Positions 25,553 through 33,398 of a stretch of DNA of 64,000 nt are shown piece by piece; positions within the stretch are counted from its first letter, which is position 1; each line of letters begins with the position of its first letter. A program made the position numbers and the translations under genes. The notes beneath the pieces are model-generated. The model was not told the DNA's origin and ran no database searches. It saw nothing but the letters and a program-made list of their open reading frames with translations. This DNA is from Bacteriovorax sp037444575 (GTDB lineage: Bacteria; Bdellovibrionota; Bacteriovoracia; Bacteriovoracales; Bacteriovoracaceae): assembly GCA_037444575.1 (NCBI GenBank), contig JBBIME010000003.1, positions 62,001 to 126,000 on the forward strand, in the 5' to 3' direction.

Positions 25553-25568
25553 GGGGACAAAAATCCCC
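25553..25568. promoter_or_regulatory. Candidate activator palindrome between divergent units
   Basis: GGGGACAAAAATCCCC: arms GGGGA/TCCCC with A-tract centre, 75 bases from the DUF883 promoter and 103 bases from the peptide promoter, a distance typical of sigma54 upstream activating sites. Binding by the activator at 19962 is inference. Confidence 0.35.
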
Positions 25569-25670
25569 AGATGGGCATTTTTAAGACGCGTTTATTTTTT
25601 TTAACAATTCAATTTTTTCTATAAGTACTTTTTTCTATTACTAATATTGTGATTTTTCAAAAATAAAAAA

Positions 25671-25687
25671 TTGGCATAGTAGCTGCA
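25671..25687 (+). promoter_or_regulatory. Sigma54 promoter of the 46-residue secreted peptide
   Basis: TTGGCATAGTAGCTGCA: GG-N10-GC spacing, TGGCAT-N6-TGCA core, 56 bases before the ATG. The LysR and second CsbD-like genes downstream may be read from it. Confidence 0.77.
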
Positions 25688-25743
25688 ATTAAGCCATCGA
25701 AGTTTTTATCTTTGTAACTAATTAAGTTATTGCAGGAGAGTTT

Positions 25744-25884
25744 ATGAAATTATTTCAAAAGAAAATTTGGATATGTTTTATGGGATTCTCTGTTCTCAGT
25801 ATTTATAATTGTAATCATGCATATGCAGACGATCTTAAGGACGTAAAACAAAGCATAAATTATTCATTCACATCTTTAAAGTAA
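25744..25884 (+). CDS. 46-residue exported peptide
   Basis: Short ORF with an excellent ribosome site (CAGGAGAG, 6 bases before the ATG). Basic start, hydrophobic core (IWICFMGFSVLSIYNC) and a probable cleavage after AYA, leaving a mature peptide of only about 17 residues (DDLKDVKQ...). The Cys in YNC is not followed by a typical lipobox pattern, so signal peptidase I is more likely. The sigma54-type promoter upstream supports expression. Function unknown; signal, toxin or envelope-modifying peptide are all possible. Confidence 0.68.
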   Translation: MKLFQKKIWICFMGFSVLSIYNCNHAYADDLKDVKQSINYSFTSLK

Positions 25885-25965
25885 ACCATCAATGAAAATC
25901 AAAATTACGGAATAAGTTAATTTATTTCAAATAATAACAACCAATTTTTAAAAAAAGGGAAAGCC

Positions 25966-26904
25966 ATGTACAACTACAATCACCTTTATTACTTTTATGT
26001 CACAGCAAAAGCAGGGGGAGTTACTTCAGCATCATCTCACTTGAGAATCAGTCAACCTTCGCTTTCTAGTCAATTAAAGGTTTTAGAGCAATCTCTAGAT
26101 TTAAAACTTTTTCAAAAATCGGGGAGAACGATTGAGTTAACAACTTCAGGACATGAAGTTTTTGGTTATTGCAAGCAGATGTTTGAATCATCTGAAAAAA
26201 TGAGCGAGATGATTTCTAAAAGAGTTCCATCTTCTACAAGAAAAATTTGCATTGGAGTTTCAGAACATGTCGATCGATCATTTGTTGCAGAAGTTGTAAG
26301 TCTATTCTTAAAAAAATATGACATGGAAAAAAGACCTAAAGTCACAGTTATTTCTGCTACACAGGCACAACTTCAAGAAAAACTTCGTTTTAAAGAGTTC
26401 GATGCGGTTGTTACTGATTCAGGTATGCTCGATTCTAATTTTGTCGATTTAGAAAAGGCCGAAGTTCCAGTCGTTCTTACTAGCTCTTCAAACTGGAAAG
26501 CTCCTGATCATATGAAAGACCTCACTCCAACTGAAGTCTTCGACGGAATTATTGAAAATGCTGAAACTCAGTGGATTATGCCTTCAGCTAAATTCAAATT
26601 TAGAGGAGATATTGATAAGTTTTTTGAGACTAATAAAATTAAGAAAAAAATTGCTTTTGAAAGTGATGTTATTGGTTCACTCGTTCATGCAGTGACTGAT
26701 GAGATAGGTCTTGCTTTTTTTCCTTTGCTTTATGTTAATCAATTCATCAAAGAAAAAACTCTTCAAATGATAGGACCTAAAGAAGGTTTTTGGAAATATC
26801 AAGTCTCTCTAACATGTCACAATCAAAATAAAGATGATCAGCTTGTTCAACATTTTGCAGATTCGTTCAAAGAGATTTGTTCGAAGGATGTTGCTGTCGC
26901 ATAA
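25966..26904 (+). CDS. LysR-family regulator, NhaR-like
   Basis: 312 residues. The N-terminal winged helix (MYNYNHLYYFYVTAKAGGVT, with SQPSLSSQLKVLEQ as recognition helix) starts very like NhaR, the Na+/stress activator. A two-lobed effector domain follows (about 90-300). No good GGAGG, only AAAGGGAAAG 6 bases before the ATG. It lies 81 bases after the peptide gene and 35 bases before a CsbD-like gene, so it may share the sigma54 promoter or regulate the stress cluster. Confidence 0.85.
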   Translation: MYNYNHLYYFYVTAKAGGVTSASSHLRISQPSLSSQLKVLEQSLDLKLFQKSGRTIELTTSGHEVFGYCKQMFESSEKMSEMISKRVPSSTRKICIGVSEHVDRSFVAEVVSLFLKKYDMEKRPKVTVISATQAQLQEKLRFKEFDAVVTDSGMLDSNFVDLEKAEVPVVLTSSSNWKAPDHMKDLTPTEVFDGIIENAETQWIMPSAKFKFRGDIDKFFETNKIKKKIAFESDVIGSLVHAVTDEIGLAFFPLLYVNQFIKEKTLQMIGPKEGFWKYQVSLTCHNQNKDDQLVQHFADSFKEICSKDVAVA

Positions 26905-26939
26905 ATCAGCGAAATATTCACACACGGGAGGAAAGTAAT

Positions 26940-27188
26940 ATGGCAAGGGATTACTCACACAGCAAATGGCCTGAGGTAAAAGAACTTATTAAGATGAACT
27001 GGGATCTCATTGACGATGATGAGATTGATTCTTTAAGAGGTCACCTTGATTTGTTGTCAGAAAAAATTCAAAAAGCTTACTCATATTCAAAAGAGCGAGC
27101 AGATAGGGAGATGATGGAGTTTAAAAGAGAGCTCAACCCTAGGAAGAGTCCCTCTAGTTATGTGTCCAACAAAAATATGAGTTATTAG
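26940..27188 (+). CDS. Second CsbD-like protein
   Basis: 82 residues from the ATG at 26940, with GGGAGG upstream. KWPEVKELIKMNWDLIDDDE, followed by GHLDLLSEKIQ, parallels the CsbD fold, and the last 30 residues are a basic tail. Function in the family is unknown beyond stress induction. It follows the LysR gene by 35 bases and is probably co-transcribed. Confidence 0.68.
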   Translation: MARDYSHSKWPEVKELIKMNWDLIDDDEIDSLRGHLDLLSEKIQKAYSYSKERADREMMEFKRELNPRKSPSSYVSNKNMSY

Positions 27189-27197
27189 ATCGCAATT

Positions 27198-27235
27198 TAA
27201 GTGTAAATGATGAGTTTCCTCATCGTTTACACTTA
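27198..27235. terminator. Long hairpin between convergent genes
   Basis: Seventeen-base arms with one G-T pair around loop TTTC, ending inside the stop codon of the DnaJ-like gene. Flanking T tails are poor but the stem is strong; probably ends transcription in both directions. Confidence 0.6.
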
Positions 27236-28153
27236 GGCCCTTGGGTTGTAGTCAAATTTTCCTTGCCAACTCTTAATGGCCTTCTGTAGTTCTGGTGTCA
27301 CTTCTTTTGGCGTTACGATTTTTAACTTTACTATATGGTTTCCAATTCCTTCATTAGTCTCAACGCCTTTCCCTTTAATTCGAAGTTTACTTCCAGTACT
27401 TACTCCTGGAGGTATTTTAAGCATTACAGGCCCATACATTGTATGGACTTCTATTTCTGTTCCAACCAGTGCCTCAATGAAGCTTATAGGAAGTTCAGTT
27501 TCAATATCTAATCCATTTCTTTCATAACCCTCAAGAGGAAGAACTATGATTTGCACATAGGCATCTCCTGGAGGAATGTTTTCTAGGTCTGATTGTCCTT
27601 GTCCTTTAAATCTAAGCTTTGTTCCGGAGGTCACTCCTTTAGGAATTTTAATTTTTAAACTTTTTCCATTGGCAAGAGTGATAACTTTTTCTGCTCCTAT
27701 GATTGAATCTTTGAAACTAACTTCCATTTGATAATGAGTATCTTCGTTTTCCATATTTCTTTCTCTTCGAAATCCTCCTTTACCCCCTCGGAAAAGATTT
27801 TCAAAAAAGTCTTCATCGCCAAAAGTATCTGCAAAAGATCTTGAATGAGATCGGGAATTTTGTTGAGAGTCGTAAAAAGATGACCATTGTTTTCTTTTAT
27901 CTTGGGTGCCTTGACCTGCATGCGACTCATCCGTTTCACCTCGGTCGAATTTAGCTCTGGCATCAGGAGTCCCGATTAAATCATAGGCATGAGCAATCTC
28001 TTTAAATTTTATTTCATTTTGTTTATTTCCTGGATTTAAGTCAGGATGATGTTTTTTTGCCAGCGCTCGATAGGCCTTCTTGATTTCATCCTGAGTGGCG
28101 GTTTCTTTTACTCCAAGAATTTGATAAGGACTTTTCATTTCTTTACCTGACAT
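27233..28153 (-). CDS. DnaJ-like co-chaperone without zinc finger (CbpA type)
   Basis: 306 residues: J-domain 8-75 with HPD in KHHPDLNPGN, a Gly/Phe-containing linker (about 90-135) and the two-barrel DnaJ C-terminal region (about 145-295, IPKGVTSGTKLRFKGQG and IPPGVSTGSKLRIKGKG). The Cys-rich zinc finger is absent, as in CbpA. Role: stimulates DnaK ATPase and delivers substrates. The start could be Met1 or Met6 (28138, with AGG upstream). It overlaps the upstream lipoprotein gene by 11 bases, which indicates an operon. Confidence 0.9.
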   Translation of the reverse strand: MSGKEMKSPYQILGVKETATQDEIKKAYRALAKKHHPDLNPGNKQNEIKFKEIAHAYDLIGTPDARAKFDRGETDESHAGQGTQDKRKQWSSFYDSQQNSRSHSRSFADTFGDEDFFENLFRGGKGGFRRERNMENEDTHYQMEVSFKDSIIGAEKVITLANGKSLKIKIPKGVTSGTKLRFKGQGQSDLENIPPGDAYVQIIVLPLEGYERNGLDIETELPISFIEALVGTEIEVHTMYGPVMLKIPPGVSTGSKLRIKGKGVETNEGIGNHIVKLKIVTPKEVTPELQKAIKSWQGKFDYNPRA

Positions 28154-28604
28154 CCTTTAAAACATTTTCGGCCTTGTAAGCTCCAATTGGTTCTTCACCT
28201 TCTCTAAAGAGTGCTATTTTTCCAACAATTGTGTGTTTGATAACAGTTTTGTTCTCCGTTGGGGCATAGGACATATCACCGGAATAGGCCATTGTAGTGA
28301 TTTTCTTTTTATTTCGAGCAGACCCCTCTGAGATGTTCGAGGAAACTTTTGAGAGATCTTCAGATTCTATAATAATAAAATAAGCAAAATTTTTTTCTAA
28401 AGTAAGCTCAGCGCTTCTTCTTAAAAAATAGCTGTAGACTTTATCGTCACTTGTTCTCTCATTTCCTTGAAAAGTTATGCGATAGACGTGATCATTTATC
28501 TTCTCATCCTGATATCCGCCATTTCTTCCCATTTTTTGATAGGGGGTTGCACATCCAATCAACATCAAAAGAAAGAAACAGATAATTATATTATTTATTT
28601 TCAT
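28143..28604 (-). CDS. Lipoprotein of the CC0125/CC1285 type
   Basis: 153 residues from the ATG at 28604, four bases after the upstream stop, giving a clean lipoprotein signal with lipobox LIGC. The mature start CATPYQKMGRNGGYQDEKI and the following VYRITFQGNERTS, then the segment with RRSAELTLEKNFAYFII, match the CC0125/CC1285 lipoprotein family. Function unknown; outer-membrane or periplasmic anchoring expected. Confidence 0.75.
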   Translation of the reverse strand: MKINNIIICFFLLMLIGCATPYQKMGRNGGYQDEKINDHVYRITFQGNERTSDDKVYSYFLRRSAELTLEKNFAYFIIIESEDLSKVSSNISEGSARNKKKITTMAYSGDMSYAPTENKTVIKHTIVGKIALFREGEEPIGAYKAENVLKDVR

Positions 28605-28608
28605 CAGA

Positions 28609-29073
28609 TTATAGATCACGCAGTGTCTGGGTATCATTTATCTGCAAATCTTTATCGATTGAGACTCCACTTTTGCCTACAATATTTCTTGCTTCTTTGT
28701 AAGTGCTGATTGAATAACGAGTTTTCTTGCGACTGAGTTTAAGCAACTGTCCTTCGAGAACTTTGATTTTGTATCTATTTTCCTTGTCACTCATTAGTTC
28801 TTTAAAAAGCATGGCCTTTGTTTTTGCTATTTCGTACTGAATTTCTTGATTTTGTAATTTCGATTTCTGTATCAGGTCTGACAACTTGTCCTTTTGATCT
28901 TTAGTGAGATTTTTATTGGTTAATAGCATATCTTTTTGAATATAATAAAGTTCTGATTCATTTCTAATTGAAGGCGTTTTTGACATTTCTTCACTGATAT
29001 CAACTTTCTCTTTTTTACTTGCGCAACTTGCGAGGATAATCAATGCAATTTGAATCATAATAAATGAACGCAT
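28609..29073 (-). CDS. Coiled-coil lipoprotein, unknown
   Basis: 154 residues, lipobox LASC (Cys17), then a highly charged Lys/Glu-rich helical body (about 30-125) suggesting a coiled coil. GGAGG site seven bases before the ATG. First gene of an operon with another lipoprotein and the DnaJ-like protein. No family recognised. Confidence 0.7.
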   Translation of the reverse strand: MRSFIMIQIALIILASCASKKEKVDISEEMSKTPSIRNESELYYIQKDMLLTNKNLTKDQKDKLSDLIQKSKLQNQEIQYEIAKTKAMLFKELMSDKENRYKIKVLEGQLLKLSRKKTRYSISTYKEARNIVGKSGVSIDKDLQINDTQTLRDL

Positions 29074-29455
29074 TTTAGAACCTCCAACTCATCTTCATAA
29101 TAGGCGAGTGTTTTTCTAGAGATATTATAATTTTTCGCAAAATTCAAAGATATGTTCTGAATGCTTCTGATAATTCATTTTCATTGGAGAAAATAATAAA
29201 TTCCATAGAAAATTATTATAAAAATGGGTCTTTTTTTTTAATCGGAATTGAATTTGTCAGGTAAAAAAAAGACGAAATTTTTGATAATTCATTTATGTAT
29301 TCAAAATTTATTCCGAGAAGTCCTGTACATAAAGTGATTGTCATGGTGACGACACTATTAAAACCAGATTTCAGTTGAGCATGGATGCTCGGTAAACGCC
29401 TCGCAAAGAGCGTTTAGAACTAAGGAGGGAAGCGGATTTCTACACGGAGGAATTC
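29074..29455 (+). other. Flagellin upstream region
   Basis: 382-base AT-rich gap without a gene. TAAAGTGA at 29330-29337 resembles the sigma28 -35 half, but no good GCCGATAA partner follows, so the promoter is not assigned. Short inverted repeats (GAGCAT/ATGCTC, and AAACGC/GCGTTT at about 29394-29415) and two ribosome-site-like stretches (AAGGAGGG, CGGAGG) fall in the last 70 bases, consistent with a structured flagellin leader. Confidence 0.4.
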
Positions 29456-30289
29456 ATGGGTTTACGTATCAACACGAACGTTACTTCTTTAGCAGCTCAA
29501 CGCACACTAGGAGTAAACAACACAGAACAAGCATCAACATTAGGTAAGCTGTCATCTGGTTCAAGAATTGTTAAGGCCGCAGACGATGCTGCTGGACTTG
29601 CGATCTCAGAAAAATTAAAAGCACAAATTAGAGGTGTCAATCAAGCGGAAAGAAACGCGAATGATGGTATTTCTATGATTCAAACTGCAGAAGGTGGTTT
29701 GAATGAATCTTCAAACATTCTTGTTCGTCTTCGCGAACTAGCAGTCCAATCAGCTTCTGATACAGTAGGGGACGCTGAAAGAAAATTTACTGATCTTGAA
29801 TACCAAAACTTAAAACAAGAGATGGAAAGAATTTCTCAAGTGACTGAGTTCAACGGAAAAAAACTTCTTAATGGATCAGGCGATAAATTTGATTTCCAAG
29901 TTGGTATCAACAACGACGATTTCCAAGATAGAATTAAATACGATGCAGCTAAACAAAACTCAAGCTTATCAGCTCTTGGAATGGATGAACTTTCTGTTTC
30001 TACAAAAGAAGGATCACAAGCTTCGCTTGCTAAAATTGATACAGCAATTCAAAACGTATCAGGACAAAGAGCGGAACTTGGGGCGATTCAAAACCGTCTA
30101 ACTTCTACGATTAACAACTTACAATCTTCAAGTGAAAACTTATCTGCTGCAAACTCTCGTATTAGAGATACTGACTTTGCTGCTGAATCAGCTAAGAACA
30201 CTAAGATGAACATCTTAACTCAAGCTGGTACTTCAGTGTTGTCTCAAGCTAACTCTCAAGGACAAGCAGCTCTAAAACTATTGGGTTGA
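29456..30289 (+). CDS. fliC: Flagellin
   Basis: 277 residues, short flagellin consisting mainly of the conserved D0/D1 domains. N-terminal RINTNVTSLAAQRTL and LSSGSRIVKAADDAAGLAIS and C-terminal ENLSAANSRIRDTDFAAES are the family hallmarks; the variable central part is only about 60 residues. Subunit of the flagellar filament, exported by the flagellar secretion system. Several flagellin genes are usual in this lineage. Strong GGAGG site and a good terminator show it is monocistronic. Confidence 0.95.
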   Translation: MGLRINTNVTSLAAQRTLGVNNTEQASTLGKLSSGSRIVKAADDAAGLAISEKLKAQIRGVNQAERNANDGISMIQTAEGGLNESSNILVRLRELAVQSASDTVGDAERKFTDLEYQNLKQEMERISQVTEFNGKKLLNGSGDKFDFQVGINNDDFQDRIKYDAAKQNSSLSALGMDELSVSTKEGSQASLAKIDTAIQNVSGQRAELGAIQNRLTSTINNLQSSSENLSAANSRIRDTDFAAESAKNTKMNILTQAGTSVLSQANSQGQAALKLLG

Positions 30290-30320
30290 TTCTTAGAATT
30301 TTTAAGTCATAAAACAAGAA

Positions 30321-30349
30321 GGGCCTTCCAATATGGAGGGCCCTTTTTT
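30321..30349 (+). terminator. Flagellin terminator
   Basis: Nine-base arms GGGCCTTCC/GGAGGGCCC (one G-T pair) and six T bases, 32 bases after the flagellin stop. Confidence 0.88.
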
Positions 30350-30529
30350 ATTACATCCAGATGAAATCCCCCCTTCGCACGCCTTTTTTGTGCTATTTTT
30401 GTTTATCTTTTTAACTAATTCGAGCTATTTCAATGGTAATTTTTATAGGCCCAATGGAATGTAGGGATGAAAGCTGCTAAATGTGATCTCGCACTTTTAA
30501 TCGGTCTAATAATTATTTGGGGACGTCGA

Positions 30530-31009
30530 ATGAAGTTTTTAGTTTTTATAAATGCTCTTCTTATTTCAACTTCACTTTTTGCTTTTGGACAGAATTTTCC
30601 CACTGGACCGAACTTACAAATTACTCCAGGAAAACTTTGCGATAGACCTTCCGGATATCGTTATGCGGAACATATCGCTTATTGCGAACGCGATGTTACT
30701 TATGAAACTAAAGAAAGTCTTATTAGAGACTACGATCAAAGATTAGGGTATCATATACAATTAATGTCTCGAGGTGAGTTTAAAATTGACCATCTTATTC
30801 CACTATGTGCAGGTGGGTCTAATGATGTTGTTAATCTTTGGCCTCAACATAAAAGTGTTTATGAAATCACTGACCCTGTTGAACCTCTAGTTTGCCAAAG
30901 AATGCTGGAAGGGAAATTAAAACAGGCCGATGCTGTTAGACTTATCCTTCAGGCCAAAACTAACTTAGCTCAAGTGCCTGCTGTAATGAAAATTCTTAAC
31001 AGTCTTTAA
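30530..31009 (+). CDS. Secreted HNH-type nuclease
   Basis: 159 residues from the ATG at 30530 (GGGGAC upstream), starting a signal peptide that ends after SLFA; the longer frame from 30467 is not needed. The segment EFKIDHLIPLCAGGSNDVVN, followed by LWPQH, is an HNH beta-beta-alpha metal motif with catalytic His in DHLIP and the third ligand region NLWPQH. Likely a periplasmic or extracellular non-specific endonuclease; in a predator it would degrade prey DNA, which is inference. Confidence 0.8.
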   Translation: MKFLVFINALLISTSLFAFGQNFPTGPNLQITPGKLCDRPSGYRYAEHIAYCERDVTYETKESLIRDYDQRLGYHIQLMSRGEFKIDHLIPLCAGGSNDVVNLWPQHKSVYEITDPVEPLVCQRMLEGKLKQADAVRLILQAKTNLAQVPAVMKILNSL

Positions 31010-31059
31010 TAATTTCAATTATACTAATCTGAAACATTAATTTATTTCGGAGAGTATTT

Positions 31060-31593
31060 GTGGAAGAAATTGAAGTACCACTAGAGCAAAGCCAAGAACA
31101 GATTCATGAACATGCCCATCAAGGCGGATGGATGGGCAAAGTTGCATTATCAACAGCACTGATTGCAGTTATTGCTGCAGTCTCTGCCTTAATGGCAGGA
31201 CACCATTCAAATGAAGCATTAATTTCTCAAATCCAATCTTCAGATAATTGGAGTCATTATCAAGCAAAGAGTATTAAGGCTTCAATTCTTTCAGCTAAAA
31301 ATGATTTGATTTCTGAGATGGGAAAACAACCAAAGGCCACTGATTTAGAAAAAGCAAGTGAATATAAAAAAGAGCAGGAAGAGATTTCAGAGAAAGCTAA
31401 AGAAAAAAGTCTTGAATCTGAACATCATCTAAAATCTCACGTTATCCTTGCTAAGGCCGTGACGCTTTTTCAAATTTCAATTGCGATATCCGCGATTGCT
31501 GTACTGACTAGACGAAAGCCTTTTTGGTATGTGAGTTTAGGTGTAGCTGGAATTGGTGTCATTTTCTTTATTCAAGGTTTATTTTTCATATAA
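31060..31593 (+). CDS. DUF4337 membrane protein
   Basis: 177 residues, GTG start after CGGAGAG. Three hydrophobic segments (about 28-48, 134-150 and 157-176) with a Lys/Glu-rich helical middle carrying SDNWSHYQAKSIK, the DUF4337 hallmark. Function not established. The His-rich N-terminus (HEHAHQGG) is notable. Confidence 0.8.
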   Translation: MEEIEVPLEQSQEQIHEHAHQGGWMGKVALSTALIAVIAAVSALMAGHHSNEALISQIQSSDNWSHYQAKSIKASILSAKNDLISEMGKQPKATDLEKASEYKKEQEEISEKAKEKSLESEHHLKSHVILAKAVTLFQISIAISAIAVLTRRKPFWYVSLGVAGIGVIFFIQGLFFI

Positions 31594-31596
31594 TTT

Positions 31597-31630
31597 TTAA
31601 GGTGTACTCCAAAGACGGAGTACACCTTAA
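31597..31630. terminator. Bidirectional terminator
   Basis: Perfect 14-base arms (AAGGTGTACTCC core) around loop AAAGAC between convergent DUF4337 and aminotransferase genes. Confidence 0.78.
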
Positions 31631-31634
31631 ATTC

Positions 31635-32798
31635 TTAATGATATTTTTTAAGAAATTCGCGAAGGGGACTTGCTCCTTCTAAAATCATTTCTGTTTTACA
31701 ACTAAAAGCAAATCTTATTGATTGAATTGTTGATGGAGCTTCTCCAAAGCAATCTCCTGGAGCATTTCCAATTCCAGCTTGGGCCAGGGCCTCTGAGAGT
31801 TCTGAGACATTGACTCCATCTTTAACTTTACACCAAAGATAAAAAGCTCCATGAGGAACATAAGGAGTCAGTATTTCATTTCCAGCGAGTGCCTCTAAGA
31901 AGAGATCTCTTCTTTTTAAATATTCAGCATTCATTTCTTTGTACCATTCATCAGGGGTCGTTAAAGCTGCAATTGTTCCCCATTGAGTAACGCTGTTAAT
32001 TCCATTTACGGTACAGCGAAGAAGTTTGCCTGCGCGGTCATTGAAGAGCTCATTTCTACACGCAAAATAACCTAAGCGAAGTCCACTCATCGCATAAGAC
32101 TTTGAGGCAGAGTAAACCGAAATAACTTTGTCATAATCAGGGATAAGTGAACCAATTGAAGTATGTTCTCCTCCATCAAAAAGAACATGCTCATAAGCTT
32201 CATCGCTGACAAGCCAAAGATTATTTTTCACAGCAATGTTGGCAATTTTTTGGAGTTCATCTTTTGGAATAATGGCCCCTGTTGGATTATGAGGAGAGTT
32301 TAAAAAGATAACTTTTGTTTTAGGTGTAATTTTTGCTTCAATGTCTTGTGATCTGTAGATGTATTTATGTTCAGGCTTCAGTTCAACACCAATTGTTTTT
32401 GCTCCGGCCAGGCGAGCATTTTCTACAGCCTCAGTCCACATCGGATCAGGAACAATGACTTCATCACCTTCTTCAACAATACATTGGTAAAGAACGTAGA
32501 GAGCATGCATGGCCCCGTTGGTTACGGATATATGTTTTGATTCAATATTTAATTTGTTTTTTGTCTGAAGTTTATGGGCCAAGGCCTCGCGAAGCTCGGG
32601 AATACCATTATTAGGTATATAGTGGGTTTTGTTTTCGTTTAAGGCCTTCTCCATAGCGAGTTTTACATTTGGATGAACATCAAAACTTGGATCGCCTGAT
32701 TCAAAACGGTAGATCTTAGTTCCATCTCGCTGAGCCTTAAGGAGTTTTTCGCGAATAACAACAATTTTACCCAGAGAAATTTGATCTAGACGATTCAT
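31635..32798 (-). CDS. Class I/II pyridoxal-phosphate aminotransferase
   Basis: 387 residues, AspC/AlaA-type fold I enzyme. NSPHNPTGAIIP (167-178) and the PLP-binding Lys233 in SASKSYAMSG are clear, as is the Arg of the C-terminal IRFAFSC region. Likely an aspartate, alanine or aromatic aminotransferase; substrate not readable. GGAGG site upstream. Stands alone between two convergent or divergent neighbours. Confidence 0.9.
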   Translation of the reverse strand: MNRLDQISLGKIVVIREKLLKAQRDGTKIYRFESGDPSFDVHPNVKLAMEKALNENKTHYIPNNGIPELREALAHKLQTKNKLNIESKHISVTNGAMHALYVLYQCIVEEGDEVIVPDPMWTEAVENARLAGAKTIGVELKPEHKYIYRSQDIEAKITPKTKVIFLNSPHNPTGAIIPKDELQKIANIAVKNNLWLVSDEAYEHVLFDGGEHTSIGSLIPDYDKVISVYSASKSYAMSGLRLGYFACRNELFNDRAGKLLRCTVNGINSVTQWGTIAALTTPDEWYKEMNAEYLKRRDLFLEALAGNEILTPYVPHGAFYLWCKVKDGVNVSELSEALAQAGIGNAPGDCFGEAPSTIQSIRFAFSCKTEMILEGASPLREFLKKYH

Positions 32799-32987
32799 CT
32801 AATGGTCCTCCAAAAAATATATGTGGTTTTATCGAATCAGAGCTCCAAAATAGTGTAGCTCTTTGCTTTTATCTTTGCATAGATTTATTTAGTTTTAATG
32901 GTTGACAAGAACGCTTGGGAAATACAAAGAAGATCAATATTGCCAAGCTTTGCAATAAACTCGCATCTGAGTGATAATTTTTGAGTG

Positions 32988-33398
32988 ATGAAATATACTT
33001 TATTCATTTATCTTATATTCATAAATCTTACCTTGGCCGGCGATGAAGCTATCGATTGTATCGATGGAAAGATTCGTTACACCGAAAATAAAAAAGTAAT
33101 TACCATTACCGATCGTTACTGTTTTGACACTGTTTTAAAGACGATTACTTCCACTAAAAAATGTCCCAATCGATGCCTGGTAGATGATCTTACTCCTGTA
33201 AAAGTTAAACGCAGCGAGCTTCAAACTGAAGTTGATTCACCGATGTTCAAAATTTGCAGGAAGGCTAACGGCGTTCCCCAAGTAATCGAGTACTGGGCCA
33301 ATAAGCAATGGATTTCAACTTCAAGATGTCTATTTAGTGATGGATCTTATCAAGATATTAATCGTCTAATTTCATCTCGAGTGAAATATGAAGATTAA
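32988..33398 (+). CDS. Small secreted Cys-containing protein
   Basis: 136 residues; ATG at 32988 directly follows an in-frame GTG at 32985 that could also serve. Signal peptide ends near LTLAG. Six mature cysteines suggest disulfides (CIDG, CFDT, CPNRC, CRKANG, CLFSDG). No family recognised. It overlaps the downstream papain-like protease gene by 11 bases, so the two are a unit; a chaperone, inhibitor or propeptide role for that protease is possible but unproven. Confidence 0.65.
   Translation: MKYTLFIYLIFINLTLAGDEAIDCIDGKIRYTENKKVITITDRYCFDTVLKTITSTKKCPNRCLVDDLTPVKVKRSELQTEVDSPMFKICRKANGVPQVIEYWANKQWISTSRCLFSDGSYQDINRLISSRVKYED

Noticed and set aside
29330..29365. Sigma28 promoter before flagellin
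   Set aside because: TAAAGTGA matches the -35 half, but no GCCGATAA-like -10 element occurs at the right distance.
32930..32960. Palindrome TATTGC...GCAATA before the 32988 gene
   Set aside because: Short arms with AT-rich composition; not distinguishable from chance.
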